Part shown: positions 40,952 through 50,355 of the stretch, piece by piece
Position numbering within the stretch: the first letter of the stretch is position 1
Layout: each line of letters begins with the position of its first letter
Assembly (NCBI RefSeq): GCF_050753385.1
Contig: NZ_JBLZFZ010000008.1
Span: 1-64,000 of the forward strand
Length of the DNA: 64,000 nucleotides
DNA from: Pantanalinema rosaneae
Lineage (GTDB): Bacteria > Cyanobacteriota > Cyanobacteriia > Leptolyngbyales > Leptolyngbyaceae
Direction: 5' to 3'
Position numbers and translations under genes: made by a program
Notes under the pieces: model-generated
What the model was told of the DNA's origin: nothing
Database searches by the model: none
The model's input: only the letters and a program-made list of their open reading frames with translations

Positions 40952-43741
40952 CTAACCTAACAACAACGCAACTGGAAAGTGTGCCAAGATGGCTCCAACT
41001 GAAAGAGTAGTATTCCCTTGAATTGGTTGGGATGTAATGACGTTTTTCCAGGTTGTAGGCATTCCCTGTTCCAACTCAATTTGCGTATCTTGCCAAACTG
41101 CCGTTCCTAAGGGAAAGTCACTAGGTTGAATCATTTGGGTTAAGAATCGGGGAATTAAAGCGATCGCAACTTGTCCCTGGTAGCTTCTAGCAAATGCCAC
41201 AACATGATTCGCTAATTGACCAGATACTTTAATCGGTTGATAATTACCCTGCTGGAACAGATCTAAATAGTTCTTTCTAGCTTGCAGCACTTGAGCAGTC
41301 AGAAATAGCTTAACTCTGCCATCTTCCTTAGTCAATAGCAATTCCTTGATGAGATCTAACGGATTCTGTGCTATTTTCGCCTTAATTTCTTCTAGGAATG
41401 CCATGCGTCGTTGGTAATCAACCGGACGACGGTTATCCGGATCGACCAGACTGAGATCCCACAATTCACAGCCCTGATAGAGATCAGGCACTCCCGGAAT
41501 TGTATTTTTCAAAAGAACTTGAGACAGCGAATTAAATACTCCATATTCGGCAACCCGCTGTTGGAATGGGCGGAATGCTTGGAGAAATTCATTACTGCTA
41601 TCATCTAGCAAAACCTGATCGACAAACTTTAAGTAGCCCTCTTCATAGGCACTATCAGGTCTTAACCAGGCTGTATGCACCTTTGCTTCTCGAATTGCCT
41701 TAATCACATAGTTTTTGAGCCGTTCAACAAATTGAGGAAATTCTGCCTGTTCAAAGGGAAATGCACCAATTAGCGTTTGATATAGGAAATACTCATCATT
41801 ACGATCGGGGACAATCTTTCCATTAATCCGCAATTTGTGATGTCGATTTAGTTCACTCCATTTCTGTAACTGTTCTTCCCATTGTTCGGGAATTTCAGAA
41901 ATTACATTTAATCTAGCGCGAACATCTTCTCCTCGTTTCGTATCATGGGTGGCAGTTGCATTCATGGAGTGTAACCAGCGATCGCATTTCCGATGATTAA
42001 ACTCATGAAAAACGTCCAGAGAGATGCCAAAGTGTCCTGGATTGCCACCAACTTCATTTAAGGACAATAGTTGATTGTAGATATACAACAAAGTGTCTTC
42101 AACGCCTTTTGCCATCAGCGGTCCCGTAAGCTGTTGTAGCTTCATAACAAAATGCAATTGCTCTGCCTTTTGTTCTTCAGTCAGATGAACTGCGTTTTCA
42201 TGTAATAAGAGTTGTTCGATAAAATGTAGCTCTTTGAACAGCAGCGGTACTCTCTCTTTTGCCTGTTCGATCGTAGTTTGAATATAGGCGCGATCGACCT
42301 CACTAACATCCGAGGAACTAATATAAGTTCGGTAAACTGGAAATAGTGCTAAGACTTCAGTTAAAGCCTTTTTCAGCCCATAGGCAGTGAAATCACCCCC
42401 CTGCCGCATTCGTCCTGAAATCGCTTTGAGCTTTTGCGCCAGGTTATAGACATCTCCTGCCAAGTTTCGTTCAATAATCAATCGCTTTTTATCGGCTACC
42501 AATTCTTCGTAGGGGGCACGAACATTAGTAAATTGAGAGTAGATAGATTGGAAGCGTTGTTCATGATCGGATTGGCAAAAGATCCCATTAATATAATTTA
42601 GTGATTCATACCCACTGGTTCCTTGAATTTGCCATTGGGATGGGAGTTCCTCCTGAAGCTCCAAAATCTTCTCAACTGTGATATAAGTATCTCCTACCTT
42701 CTCTTGCAGTCGCTCTAAATATTGAGTTGGGTTGTATAAACCATCAATGTGATCAATTCTTAAACCAGTGATCTTGCGATCTCTGACTAATGCTTCGATC
42801 AAGCTATGGGTTTTATGGAAAACCTTTAGTTCTTCAACTTTGACCGAGATCAACTCATTCACCGTGAAGAATCGCCGATAGTTAATTTCTTCGGCTCCCA
42901 CCTTCCAAAAGGAAAGACGATAGAATTGATCAACTAATAAACTATCTAAAAGGTTAAAGCTTTCTGAATCACCGACCTGACCATTAAACAGGACAATATT
43001 AGAGTCGAAAAATTCTTTAATCTCAGGATTTTGATTATAGAGTTCCCATAGCAAACCTTTAACAAAAGCAATTTGATCGTAGCGTTCCCGTCCCTTCGTT
43101 TCCGTCCCGATACTTTTAATTAGGTATAATGCCCCTAACAGCTTAATAAAGTCGGGATGTTTCCTGCCCAACGATCGAGCCAGTTGACCTAAGTTTTGGG
43201 TAATGAACTGACTATAGGATTCAATCCTAACAGGTAACTTAAGTGCATAGTAATTAATACTTAAACCAGTCTCATCATAAGCAATTTTAATCTCACCATT
43301 TTCTAAACATTCCCCATAAAAATTACCTAATAAAGGGGCAAGTACCTTACCTCGGAACACCTCATAGGCATGGTTCCATTCAATATCAAAGAAATCAGAT
43401 GATTCAGAGTTTGCTCCATTTTCTAACACATCCATTAAGTAAGGATTCTCGCTATCGTATGCCATGTGATTAGGCACAATATCTTGAAGCCAACCCATCT
43501 GAAGTTGTTGCAGTTCACTTACCAACACCTCAAACTGCTCGGAGGTTCCGAGTTCCGGATTGAGTTGAGTATGGTCAACAACATCATACCCATGTGTACT
43601 ACCAGCCCTAGCCTTAAAAATTGGCGATGCATATAAATCAGAAATACCTAAATCAGCCAGATAGTGAATGATTTCCCTAGCCGCTGCAAAGGGAAAGTCT
43701 TTATGGAATTGAATGCGATAGGTCGCTGTAGGAATTCTCAT
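40952..43741 (-). CDS. treY: Maltooligosyl trehalose synthase
   Basis: TreY isomerises the reducing-end alpha-1,4 bond of maltooligosaccharides to alpha,alpha-1,1, giving maltooligosyl trehalose. The 929-aa GH13 protein begins IPTATYRIQFHKDFPFAAA, typical of TreY. It contains LQDIVPNHMAYD near 85-96, the nucleophile region GLRIDHIDGLYNP near 325-337 and GHFGISLDVFHEFNHRKC near 567. It starts 11 bases after treZ, so the two form an operon. Trehalose is the common osmolyte and desiccation protectant of cyanobacteria. The debranching enzyme treX is not in the window. Confidence 0.95.
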   Translation of the reverse strand: MRIPTATYRIQFHKDFPFAAAREIIHYLADLGISDLYASPIFKARAGSTHGYDVVDHTQLNPELGTSEQFEVLVSELQQLQMGWLQDIVPNHMAYDSENPYLMDVLENGANSESSDFFDIEWNHAYEVFRGKVLAPLLGNFYGECLENGEIKIAYDETGLSINYYALKLPVRIESYSQFITQNLGQLARSLGRKHPDFIKLLGALYLIKSIGTETKGRERYDQIAFVKGLLWELYNQNPEIKEFFDSNIVLFNGQVGDSESFNLLDSLLVDQFYRLSFWKVGAEEINYRRFFTVNELISVKVEELKVFHKTHSLIEALVRDRKITGLRIDHIDGLYNPTQYLERLQEKVGDTYITVEKILELQEELPSQWQIQGTSGYESLNYINGIFCQSDHEQRFQSIYSQFTNVRAPYEELVADKKRLIIERNLAGDVYNLAQKLKAISGRMRQGGDFTAYGLKKALTEVLALFPVYRTYISSSDVSEVDRAYIQTTIEQAKERVPLLFKELHFIEQLLLHENAVHLTEEQKAEQLHFVMKLQQLTGPLMAKGVEDTLLYIYNQLLSLNEVGGNPGHFGISLDVFHEFNHRKCDRWLHSMNATATHDTKRGEDVRARLNVISEIPEQWEEQLQKWSELNRHHKLRINGKIVPDRNDEYFLYQTLIGAFPFEQAEFPQFVERLKNYVIKAIREAKVHTAWLRPDSAYEEGYLKFVDQVLLDDSSNEFLQAFRPFQQRVAEYGVFNSLSQVLLKNTIPGVPDLYQGCELWDLSLVDPDNRRPVDYQRRMAFLEEIKAKIAQNPLDLIKELLLTKEDGRVKLFLTAQVLQARKNYLDLFQQGNYQPIKVSGQLANHVVAFARSYQGQVAIALIPRFLTQMIQPSDFPLGTAVWQDTQIELEQGMPTTWKNVITSQPIQGNTTLSVGAILAHFPVALLLG

Positions 43742-43752
43742 GGTTTTAACTA

Positions 43753-45579
43753 CTATGCTTGGTACAATGCAAAACTACTTGCTGGAATTTTCAAGAGCTG
43801 GAGTGGCGCTAAAGTATCTGGTAGTGTTGCTCCAGAGCCAGCCCATCGAGTATCAGAAGAATCCAAAATCTTATGCCAGTTTTCAGTTGAAAAATCAGCT
43901 TCAAAATCAAGTTGACGATCGCTGAAATTTAAGATGTAAAAGAGTTGATGATTTTTATGAAAGCGATGCATCATCAGAAGTTGATCTGCCTCGTGGCTAG
44001 AAACGCTCAACCCCTTCTTATCCAATTGCTTTAATACCGGATTAGTCCGACGTAAATGGATCAAATGTTGGTAAAACTGCCAAAGAACCTGATATTGACC
44101 GATCTGCTGCATCTCCCAATTCAACTGACATCGTTGAAACGTTTCCACCGCCTGCGGATCATACACCTCTCCAGCGAATCCCTTAGCTTGAAACTCTTCT
44201 GCCTTCGATCGTCGAATAATTTCAATTAATTCTGGTTCGGAATGACTAATAAAGTAGAGGAAAGGAGCATTCTCCCCATACTCTTCCCCCATAAATAAAA
44301 GAGGAATATAGGGAGACAGTAGTACCGTTCCTGCAACTAATTTCAAGCCTTCAAAACTAATCACCTGAGTTAGTCTATCTCCTAAAATCCGGTTGCCAAT
44401 TTGGTCATGATTTTGAGAGAAGACAATGAATTTATTCGCAGGTTCCTCAGCCGCAGAACTACCATGCCGACGTTTGCGATGAGGCGCATACTGCCCAGAA
44501 TAAACAAATCCTTCCTTCCAGGCTTTGGCTAAGTCCGCAGGTTGCCCAAAATCCTGGTAGTAGGCTTGTCGTTCACCCGTCACTAATGCATGTAAAGCGT
44601 GATGGAAGTCGTCACACCATTGGGCATCAATGCCAATTCCCCCTACATTTCTCGATCGAATAGTTTTAACATCATTCAAATCACTCTCAGCCGTCAAATA
44701 AATTTTTCGACTCTGCTGCTGTGAAAAGTCATGGGTGACATCCACTAAATCTTCTAAGAAATGTTTAATTCCTAAGTCATAGATCCCTTGAATAGCATCT
44801 AACCTTAAGGCATCAATATGATAATTTTCATACCAATATAAGGCATTCTCCAAAAAATAATTGCGAACGCCATCACAATAGGCATCATCAAAGTTAAAAG
44901 CATTGCCCCACTCTGGACGAAACTTAGTTGTAAAATAGGGAGCAAAATCTTCTAAATAATTTCCTTCTGGTCCGACATGGTTGTAAACAACATCGAGGAT
45001 AACAGCGATCCCTTGCTGATGACAGGCATCAACTAACTGCTTTAAACCATTCGGACCACCATAGGAACTCTGTACAGCATAGGGATAAACTCCGTCATAT
45101 CCCCAGTTACGACTACCGGGAAATTGAGCAACAGGCATCAGTTCGATCGCAGTAACTCCCAGTTCTTTGAGGCGTGGTAGACGAGGAATGACAGCGGCAA
45201 AGGTTCCCTCAGTCGTAAAGGTTCCTATGTGCAACTCATAAATAATCATTTCCTCTAAGGGAACGCCTGACCAATGCTGATCCGTCCAAGTAAAGCTCTG
45301 ATGCGCGATGATTTGAGAAGCGGCATGAACCCCGTCAGGTTGGCAATGGGAAGCAGGATCAGGTCGTTGAAGCTCAGAATTTAAGACATAGACATAGCGA
45401 TCGCCCGGTTCCACATCTTCAACAATCGTACTCCAATAGCCTTCAAGATCCTGCTGCATAGGCAGCGATCCGCGATCGGGAGAGGACGTAATCTTGACCG
45501 CAACCTGGTCAAGCAACGGTGCCCATACCCTAAATTGACAGCGCCTATTTCCCAGGTAAGCAGCACCTACTTTTACCAT
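43753..45579 (-). CDS. treZ: Malto-oligosyltrehalose trehalohydrolase
   Basis: TreZ cuts trehalose from the end of maltooligosyl trehalose made by TreY. The 608-aa GH13 protein has an N-terminal CBM48-like domain (YLGNRRCQFRVWAPLLDQVAVKI), then EMIIYELHIGTFTTEGTF near 110-127, VILDVVYNHVGPEGNYL near 190, the nucleophile Asp in HIDALRLDAIQGI near 255 and the acid Glu in KIYLTAESDLND near 295. QNHDQIGNR near 402 is the third catalytic region. It is the first gene of the treZ-treY operon. Glycogen phosphorylase at 5 kb may compete for the same glucan pool. Confidence 0.95.
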   Translation of the reverse strand: MVKVGAAYLGNRRCQFRVWAPLLDQVAVKITSSPDRGSLPMQQDLEGYWSTIVEDVEPGDRYVYVLNSELQRPDPASHCQPDGVHAASQIIAHQSFTWTDQHWSGVPLEEMIIYELHIGTFTTEGTFAAVIPRLPRLKELGVTAIELMPVAQFPGSRNWGYDGVYPYAVQSSYGGPNGLKQLVDACHQQGIAVILDVVYNHVGPEGNYLEDFAPYFTTKFRPEWGNAFNFDDAYCDGVRNYFLENALYWYENYHIDALRLDAIQGIYDLGIKHFLEDLVDVTHDFSQQQSRKIYLTAESDLNDVKTIRSRNVGGIGIDAQWCDDFHHALHALVTGERQAYYQDFGQPADLAKAWKEGFVYSGQYAPHRKRRHGSSAAEEPANKFIVFSQNHDQIGNRILGDRLTQVISFEGLKLVAGTVLLSPYIPLLFMGEEYGENAPFLYFISHSEPELIEIIRRSKAEEFQAKGFAGEVYDPQAVETFQRCQLNWEMQQIGQYQVLWQFYQHLIHLRRTNPVLKQLDKKGLSVSSHEADQLLMMHRFHKNHQLFYILNFSDRQLDFEADFSTENWHKILDSSDTRWAGSGATLPDTLAPLQLLKIPASSFALYQA

Positions 45580-45747
45580 TACTGTTTATTTTTAACCTAA
45601 TTCACCCCTTCAAAAATACTTTTCTCTAAAGTTTTTCGGAACCTGCCATAAGGGTGATTTTAATAGCACTAGATTTCTATACTTAGAGGGATAAAGTGCA
45701 TAAAACATTATCGTTGCTCTCTCTAAAGGGATAGCGAGGATGCAAAT

Positions 45748-46995
45748 TTATCCAATTAATTGTTTGATTCTTTGCTGACGACGCTCGATGCTTCGCTCAT
45801 ACCAATTCATTAATGGAGTTGAACTAATACCGTGGATCACAACAGAGATAACGATGGTAATCAAGGTGATCCACGCAATTCGTTCACCCACCTCGCCTTG
45901 CAAGCCTTCTCCTAAAGCATAAAACAGGTAATATAAAGAGCCAACGCCCCGAATTCCAAACCAACCAAATAACCAACGCCGCATTGAACTATACGGTTCT
46001 CCGATCGTGCTAATCCAGGCCCCCACCGGACGGATGATAAACAGTAAGGCTCCTGCAATGATTAAGGTCTGGGGTAAAAATCTTAAAACTGGTTCCAGTC
46101 TCAAGAGTGAACCTAATAGTAAAATTGTGCCAACTTCCAGCAACTTTTCGATCGTTTCAGTAAATTCAAGTTGGGAGAATTGCCGCTCTGGATCACGATA
46201 GCTCCGTTGAGTGACAATTCCAGCCACAAATACCGCCAGAAACCCATAACCGTTAATTACCTCGGTGACAGAATAGGTAACCAAAATGATGCTGAGGACG
46301 ATAAAGTTTTCCATTAAGCTATCAACAACCGTAAAGTTGCGCACCCGTTTGTCGATCCAAACTATGACCCGAGCCACAATCACTCCCGTGGCTAAGCCTG
46401 CGGCGATCGCCCAGAATAGATCAACGACGACCCAGTCTCTAAACCAGTTCTGTAGATTACTGTCCTTTAACCAGTGCAACCCAAAATAAACAAATGGGAA
46501 GGCTAAAGCATCATTAAGTCCGCCTTCAGACGTTAAACCAAAGCGGAGTTCATCGCGATCGCCAGGGTGATTTAATTGGACTTCAGAAGCCAGCACTGGA
46601 TCAGTTGGAGCCAAAATTGCCCCTAATAGAATGGCGGCTGCCCAGCCTATGCCTAATAACCAATGACCGATCGCCGCGATCGCAAAAATTGAAATGGGCA
46701 TCAATAATCCAATTAAGCGAACAGTAGAATTCCATGCCCATAAATTGAGTGGTCGATTCATTTTTAGACCACAGCTAAATAGAGAAACGATAACGACGAA
46801 TTCTGTCAATCGTTCTAAAAATTCGGTATCAGGTCGTAGCTGAATTAAGTTAAATCCATAGGGGCTTAAGAAAATACCAACTAACAGATAGATCAGTGAA
46901 TAGGAGAGGGGCAAGCGTTGAATTAAGCCAGATCCCAAAGTAACTGTTAATAGAAGTAAACCAATTACTAACAAATCTAGAATATAAACGTCCAC
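45748..46995 (-). CDS. Cation/proton antiporter, CPA1-type
   Basis: This 415-aa inner-membrane antiporter has about 12 hydrophobic helices beginning IYILDLLVIGLLLLTVTLG-type sequence. The ion-binding motif is in ILLGAILAPTDPVLASEVQ (about 143-160), followed by FGLTSEGGLNDALAFPFVYFGLH near 175, as in Na+/H+ or K+/H+ exchangers of the CPA1 group. The start codon is a GTG at 46995. There is no large regulatory C-terminal domain. It lies near the trehalose genes, consistent with salt or pH adaptation. Which cation is exchanged is not known. Confidence 0.88.
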   Translation of the reverse strand: MDVYILDLLVIGLLLLTVTLGSGLIQRLPLSYSLIYLLVGIFLSPYGFNLIQLRPDTEFLERLTEFVVIVSLFSCGLKMNRPLNLWAWNSTVRLIGLLMPISIFAIAAIGHWLLGIGWAAAILLGAILAPTDPVLASEVQLNHPGDRDELRFGLTSEGGLNDALAFPFVYFGLHWLKDSNLQNWFRDWVVVDLFWAIAAGLATGVIVARVIVWIDKRVRNFTVVDSLMENFIVLSIILVTYSVTEVINGYGFLAVFVAGIVTQRSYRDPERQFSQLEFTETIEKLLEVGTILLLGSLLRLEPVLRFLPQTLIIAGALLFIIRPVGAWISTIGEPYSSMRRWLFGWFGIRGVGSLYYLFYALGEGLQGEVGERIAWITLITIVISVVIHGISSTPLMNWYERSIERRQQRIKQLIG

Positions 46996-47044
46996 GTTAA
47001 AATTGCTCCGTTAGAAGAACTGGATAACTTAATTTAGATAATTA

Positions 47045-47076
47045 CAAAAATTTGGCTCCCTGATCGTGTGGGAGCC
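47045..47076 (-). terminator. Terminator of the SDR gene
   Basis: Read on the minus strand, GGCTCCC pairs with GGGAGCC around a nine-base loop and is followed by AAATTTTTG. It lies about 70 bases past the SDR stop codon. Confidence 0.7.
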
Positions 47077-47146
47077 ATGAAAGGGCACAGATGGACAGGT
47101 TAATTTAGCAGCATAGGGAAAGATCTCGGCCTAACTACTATCTCAT

Positions 47147-48013
47147 CTATCCATTGACAACTTCGCCACCATTAGGATGCAAGATTTGACCTGAGATGTA
47201 AGAGGAATCACTGGAAGCGAGGAAAACATAACTCGGGGCAATTTCCTCAGGCTGTCCAGCTCGCTGCATCGGAACCTGTTTACCAAAGCTAGCTACCTTC
47301 TCCTCAGGGAAAGTTGAGGGAATCAGGGGTGTCCAAATGGGCCCAGGAGCAACACCATTCACACGAATTCCTTGCTGGACTAAAGACTGAGATAACGATC
47401 GCGTAAAGGCAACGATCGCACCTTTAGTTGTCGAGTAGTCCAATAGTTGAGGATTGCCTTTGTAGGCAGTGACGGACGTTGTATTGATAATGGTAGAGCC
47501 TTGATGTAAGTGAGGTAATGCCGCCTTGGTTAAATAGAACATAGAGAAAATATTGGTACGGAAAGTCCGCTCCAGTTGTTCGGCGCTAATATTTTCAATA
47601 CTTTCCTGGGGATGCTGTTCCGCCGCATTATTCACCAAAATATCTAATTTGCCCAGTTCACCTACGGTCTGCTGAACGGTTTGCTGACAAAATGCTTCAT
47701 CACCAATATCACCCGCGATCAGCAAGCAACGCCGACCCTCCTGTTCAACCTCCTCTTTAGTTTTCTGAGCATCATCATGTTCATTCAAGTAAACGATCGC
47801 GACATCCGCCCCTTCCTTGGCAAACGCAACGGCTACTGCCCGTCCAATCCCACTATCACCTCCAGTAATTAAAGCGACCTTTTGCCGAAGTTTACCACTA
47901 CCGCGATATTGCTCATTTTCAAACTCGGGCGGGGGTGACATCTCCGACTCGCGACCTGGTCGTTGATCTTGATGTTGGGGGGGTTGCAACTGTTGAGTAT
48001 TAGACTGTGGCAT
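47147..48013 (-). CDS. SDR family oxidoreductase (stress-type)
   Basis: This 288-aa classical short-chain dehydrogenase has the long N-terminal extension (about 40 aa, rich in Gln and Pro) typical of the YhdG/YgfF/stress-induced SDR group. The cofactor motif is ALITGGDSGIGRAVA (about 48-62), NNAA is near 128, and the catalytic Ser-Tyr-Lys are in INTTSVTAYKG and YSTTKGAIVAF near 193-203. The C-terminus has LHPNGGEVVNG. Related proteins are induced by general stress in many bacteria. The substrate is unknown. Confidence 0.9.
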   Translation of the reverse strand: MPQSNTQQLQPPQHQDQRPGRESEMSPPPEFENEQYRGSGKLRQKVALITGGDSGIGRAVAVAFAKEGADVAIVYLNEHDDAQKTKEEVEQEGRRCLLIAGDIGDEAFCQQTVQQTVGELGKLDILVNNAAEQHPQESIENISAEQLERTFRTNIFSMFYLTKAALPHLHQGSTIINTTSVTAYKGNPQLLDYSTTKGAIVAFTRSLSQSLVQQGIRVNGVAPGPIWTPLIPSTFPEEKVASFGKQVPMQRAGQPEEIAPSYVFLASSDSSYISGQILHPNGGEVVNG

Positions 48014-48202
48014 AAGTTACGCTCCAGAGGAATTAGGATGGGTGAACACTAACCTAAAGAATAGGGATTAAATCAGTAAGTGCATATCTGTATTTTTAAC
48101 GGAGATAAAGCATTACCCATAGTTGCAAAATTGTTATGAGTAATGCTTTACCTTACAGGTTATATTGCGTATACAACCCTAATGCTGCCAGTGCTGCGAA
48201 AA

Positions 48203-49240
48203 TTATTTAGCCGCCGCCGACATTTTATCTTGCAGTTTGCTCTTAGCGGTCTTGAACTGAGTCGCCAACTGCTCTTTCTGTTCATCCGTACAGTTGTTGC
48301 GGATCGCAGCAAACATGGTGCTTTCTTCCTGACGGACGTGATCCATCACCACATCTTTCAGACGATTCACCAAGCTCTTGAATTCGCCAGCCGCAGGATT
48401 CATCGACTTGAGCTGTTCTAGCATCTGCTTCATTTCAGCCTGTTCACTGTACAGCTCTTGGACGTTATCTTCACCGTAGAAGGAACGAACTGCCGGGTAA
48501 ACCACTTCTTCTTCAGCTTCAGCATGGACACTCAAGTCTTTGTAAAGCTGACCGAAGTATTCTTGGATCTTTTGGGGATCGTTGCTACCGTCGATCTGAG
48601 CAAACAACATGTTCGCTTTGTTATGATCCATCCGGATGACGTCTTGAATATTCATTTCATCATCTGTACGGGTGATCACCGCGCCAGCCGCACCACTAAA
48701 TGCTGCGATCGCATCTTGAACACGCGCCCAAATTCCTTGCTTCGCTTCCTGACCCGTCAGTTCACGGACACCCAGGATTTCTAGAATGCCCTTCATTTTT
48801 TCCTGATGGGCACGGTTCTCAAAGTTAATGGTATTGAGCGGAGTAATGGCAGCTTCAATATCTGCACCAACAACTTGAGCCGCTTTATGAATCAACAGCC
48901 CCGTCATGGTTTGCTTATGCTTCAGCAATTCGTGTTGAGCCGCTTTCTCAAATACAGTTAACTCTGAACCTTGCATCAGCCGTTGCACCTCTTCAACCAT
49001 CTTCCGAGTGGTTTGGTTAGCCTCTGCTTTGATGCCATACTGCACGATTACCGTGTCCAGAATCCCTATATTCTTCTGGTCAGCTTCCAGCATTTGCTGT
49101 AGCTCGTTACGGATATCGTCATCAGCACAGCTAGACATCAATTTCTGTTCATTTGCAATCAGCAGATTTTGTACTAATTTCATATCTGCTAATTTCGCAC
49201 CGATCGCTGTGCGTTTAGCATCATCAAGAGTCGTAACCAT
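48203..49240 (-). CDS. Ferritin-like / hemerythrin HHE domain protein
   Basis: This 345-aa helical protein has an N-terminal four-helix region (about 1-165) and a C-terminal hemerythrin HHE domain (about 198-310). The likely iron ligands are H206 (RMDHNKA), H239 and E243 (VHAEAEEEVVYPA) and H301 and E305 (DHVRQEES). HHE proteins bind O2 or NO, or handle iron and oxidative stress. An AGGAG sequence lies about nine bases before the ATG at 49240. It is divergent from an Hlip gene and belongs to the stress-related neighbourhood. Confidence 0.88.
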   Translation of the reverse strand: MVTTLDDAKRTAIGAKLADMKLVQNLLIANEQKLMSSCADDDIRNELQQMLEADQKNIGILDTVIVQYGIKAEANQTTRKMVEEVQRLMQGSELTVFEKAAQHELLKHKQTMTGLLIHKAAQVVGADIEAAITPLNTINFENRAHQEKMKGILEILGVRELTGQEAKQGIWARVQDAIAAFSGAAGAVITRTDDEMNIQDVIRMDHNKANMLFAQIDGSNDPQKIQEYFGQLYKDLSVHAEAEEEVVYPAVRSFYGEDNVQELYSEQAEMKQMLEQLKSMNPAAGEFKSLVNRLKDVVMDHVRQEESTMFAAIRNNCTDEQKEQLATQFKTAKSKLQDKMSAAAK

Positions 49241-49521
49241 TTTGATGTTCTCCTCGTTTTTTTAGAACGCAATACCTTAAGGAATGCCATATAAATTACA
49301 TTGCCTCATCTTCCATAGGACTGATCAGAAATTGACTAGATCACGTGTGAATTACTACAGCGAAAGTTATGAACAGGTTAATTCTTGATCAAACCTTTTA
49401 TTCATCGTTTTTTTGGGGCGAGATGCTGCCAATCTATAACCGTAGATGGATAGTATGAACGAAATTAGCAATTAACGTTTGAAACATAACGTTGCAATTC
49501 TTTACTCAGGAGTACAACATC

Positions 49522-49737
49522 ATGGAAACTCGCAACAATACAACGAATATGCCTCCTGTCGCTAATGCGTATAACGGTCAAGACCGTAATGCCTTTCTAT
49601 TTGGGATTACTCCACAAGCCGAAATTTGGAATGGTCGCTTTGCGATGATCGGTTTTTTAGCTTATTTGCTATGGGATCTGGCTGGTTATAGTGTCGTTCG
49701 TGACCTACTTCACCTGCTGCCTTACACTACTCGGTAA
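49522..49737 (+). CDS. High-light-inducible protein (Hlip/SCP), single helix
   Basis: This 71-aa one-helix protein of the chlorophyll a/b-binding family contains the ExxNxR signature (AEIWNGRFAMIGFLAYLLW, about 33-51), in which Glu and Asn ligate chlorophyll and Arg pairs with Glu. Hlips protect photosystem II assembly intermediates and quench energy in high light. I chose the ATG at 49522 with AGGAG upstream; an upstream ATG would add ten residues. A nested hairpin follows the gene. Confidence 0.92.
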   Translation: METRNNTTNMPPVANAYNGQDRNAFLFGITPQAEIWNGRFAMIGFLAYLLWDLAGYSVVRDLLHLLPYTTR

Positions 49738-49753
49738 TCTCTCCTAGCTAGGC

Positions 49754-49816
49754 TGGCTAACTACTTTCGGGATACTTGATGACTAATCAATCAAGCCATT
49801 TTGAAGTAGTTAGCCA
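49754..49816 (+). terminator. Large nested hairpin after the Hlip gene
   Basis: TGGCTAACTACTT (49754-49766) pairs perfectly with AAGTAGTTAGCCA (49804-49816). An inner stem CTTGAT/ATCAAG lies in the loop. There is no strong T-run, so it may stabilise the short mRNA as well as end it. Confidence 0.6.
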
Positions 49817-50355
49817 GTCATATTTGTTAGGTATTTCTTCAGGAAATACGATCAACTTTACTCAATTTATTGTTCTAACAAAAAATCTCTCTATCCTATT
49901 TTAACTAAAATTATTAAAATAGTTATCCCCTAAAATCTTATAACTACTAATTGGGCTCAAATCAGAATCTTTTGAGCTTGATTATCTTTTACTCCTGAGA
50001 ATCGCCGCTTAAATAAGACCGAATATTTTATCCTTTGAATAGGCGAACGGTGTCTAGCCTGCCAGCCTAGTTGCACTAAAGTCCGTACCAGAAAAGATCA
50101 AAATTACTGGATTCTCGTTCCTTAACATCAGACAGTATCTCTAATAGTTATTGGAGATAGTTAACCACAGGTAAAATCAACCCATTCCTATGATAATTTA
50201 TCTTTGAATAAACGAAAGACAACGGGTTGGAGAATAGGTGATCTACTCCGATCGATCGCCCATACTGAGGAATCCTATACTTTAGACAGAAGTTGGCCAG
50301 AACTAGAACTCTTTATTTTTAAAGATGGTAAAATCAAGTTGCTGGAGTTGCATGG
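49817..50355. other. Intergenic region upstream of crtO
   Basis: This AT-rich stretch of about 540 bases has no recognised gene. A frame at 50204-50425 overlaps the crtO start in another register and has no family match. The promoter of crtO is presumably here. Confidence 0.35.
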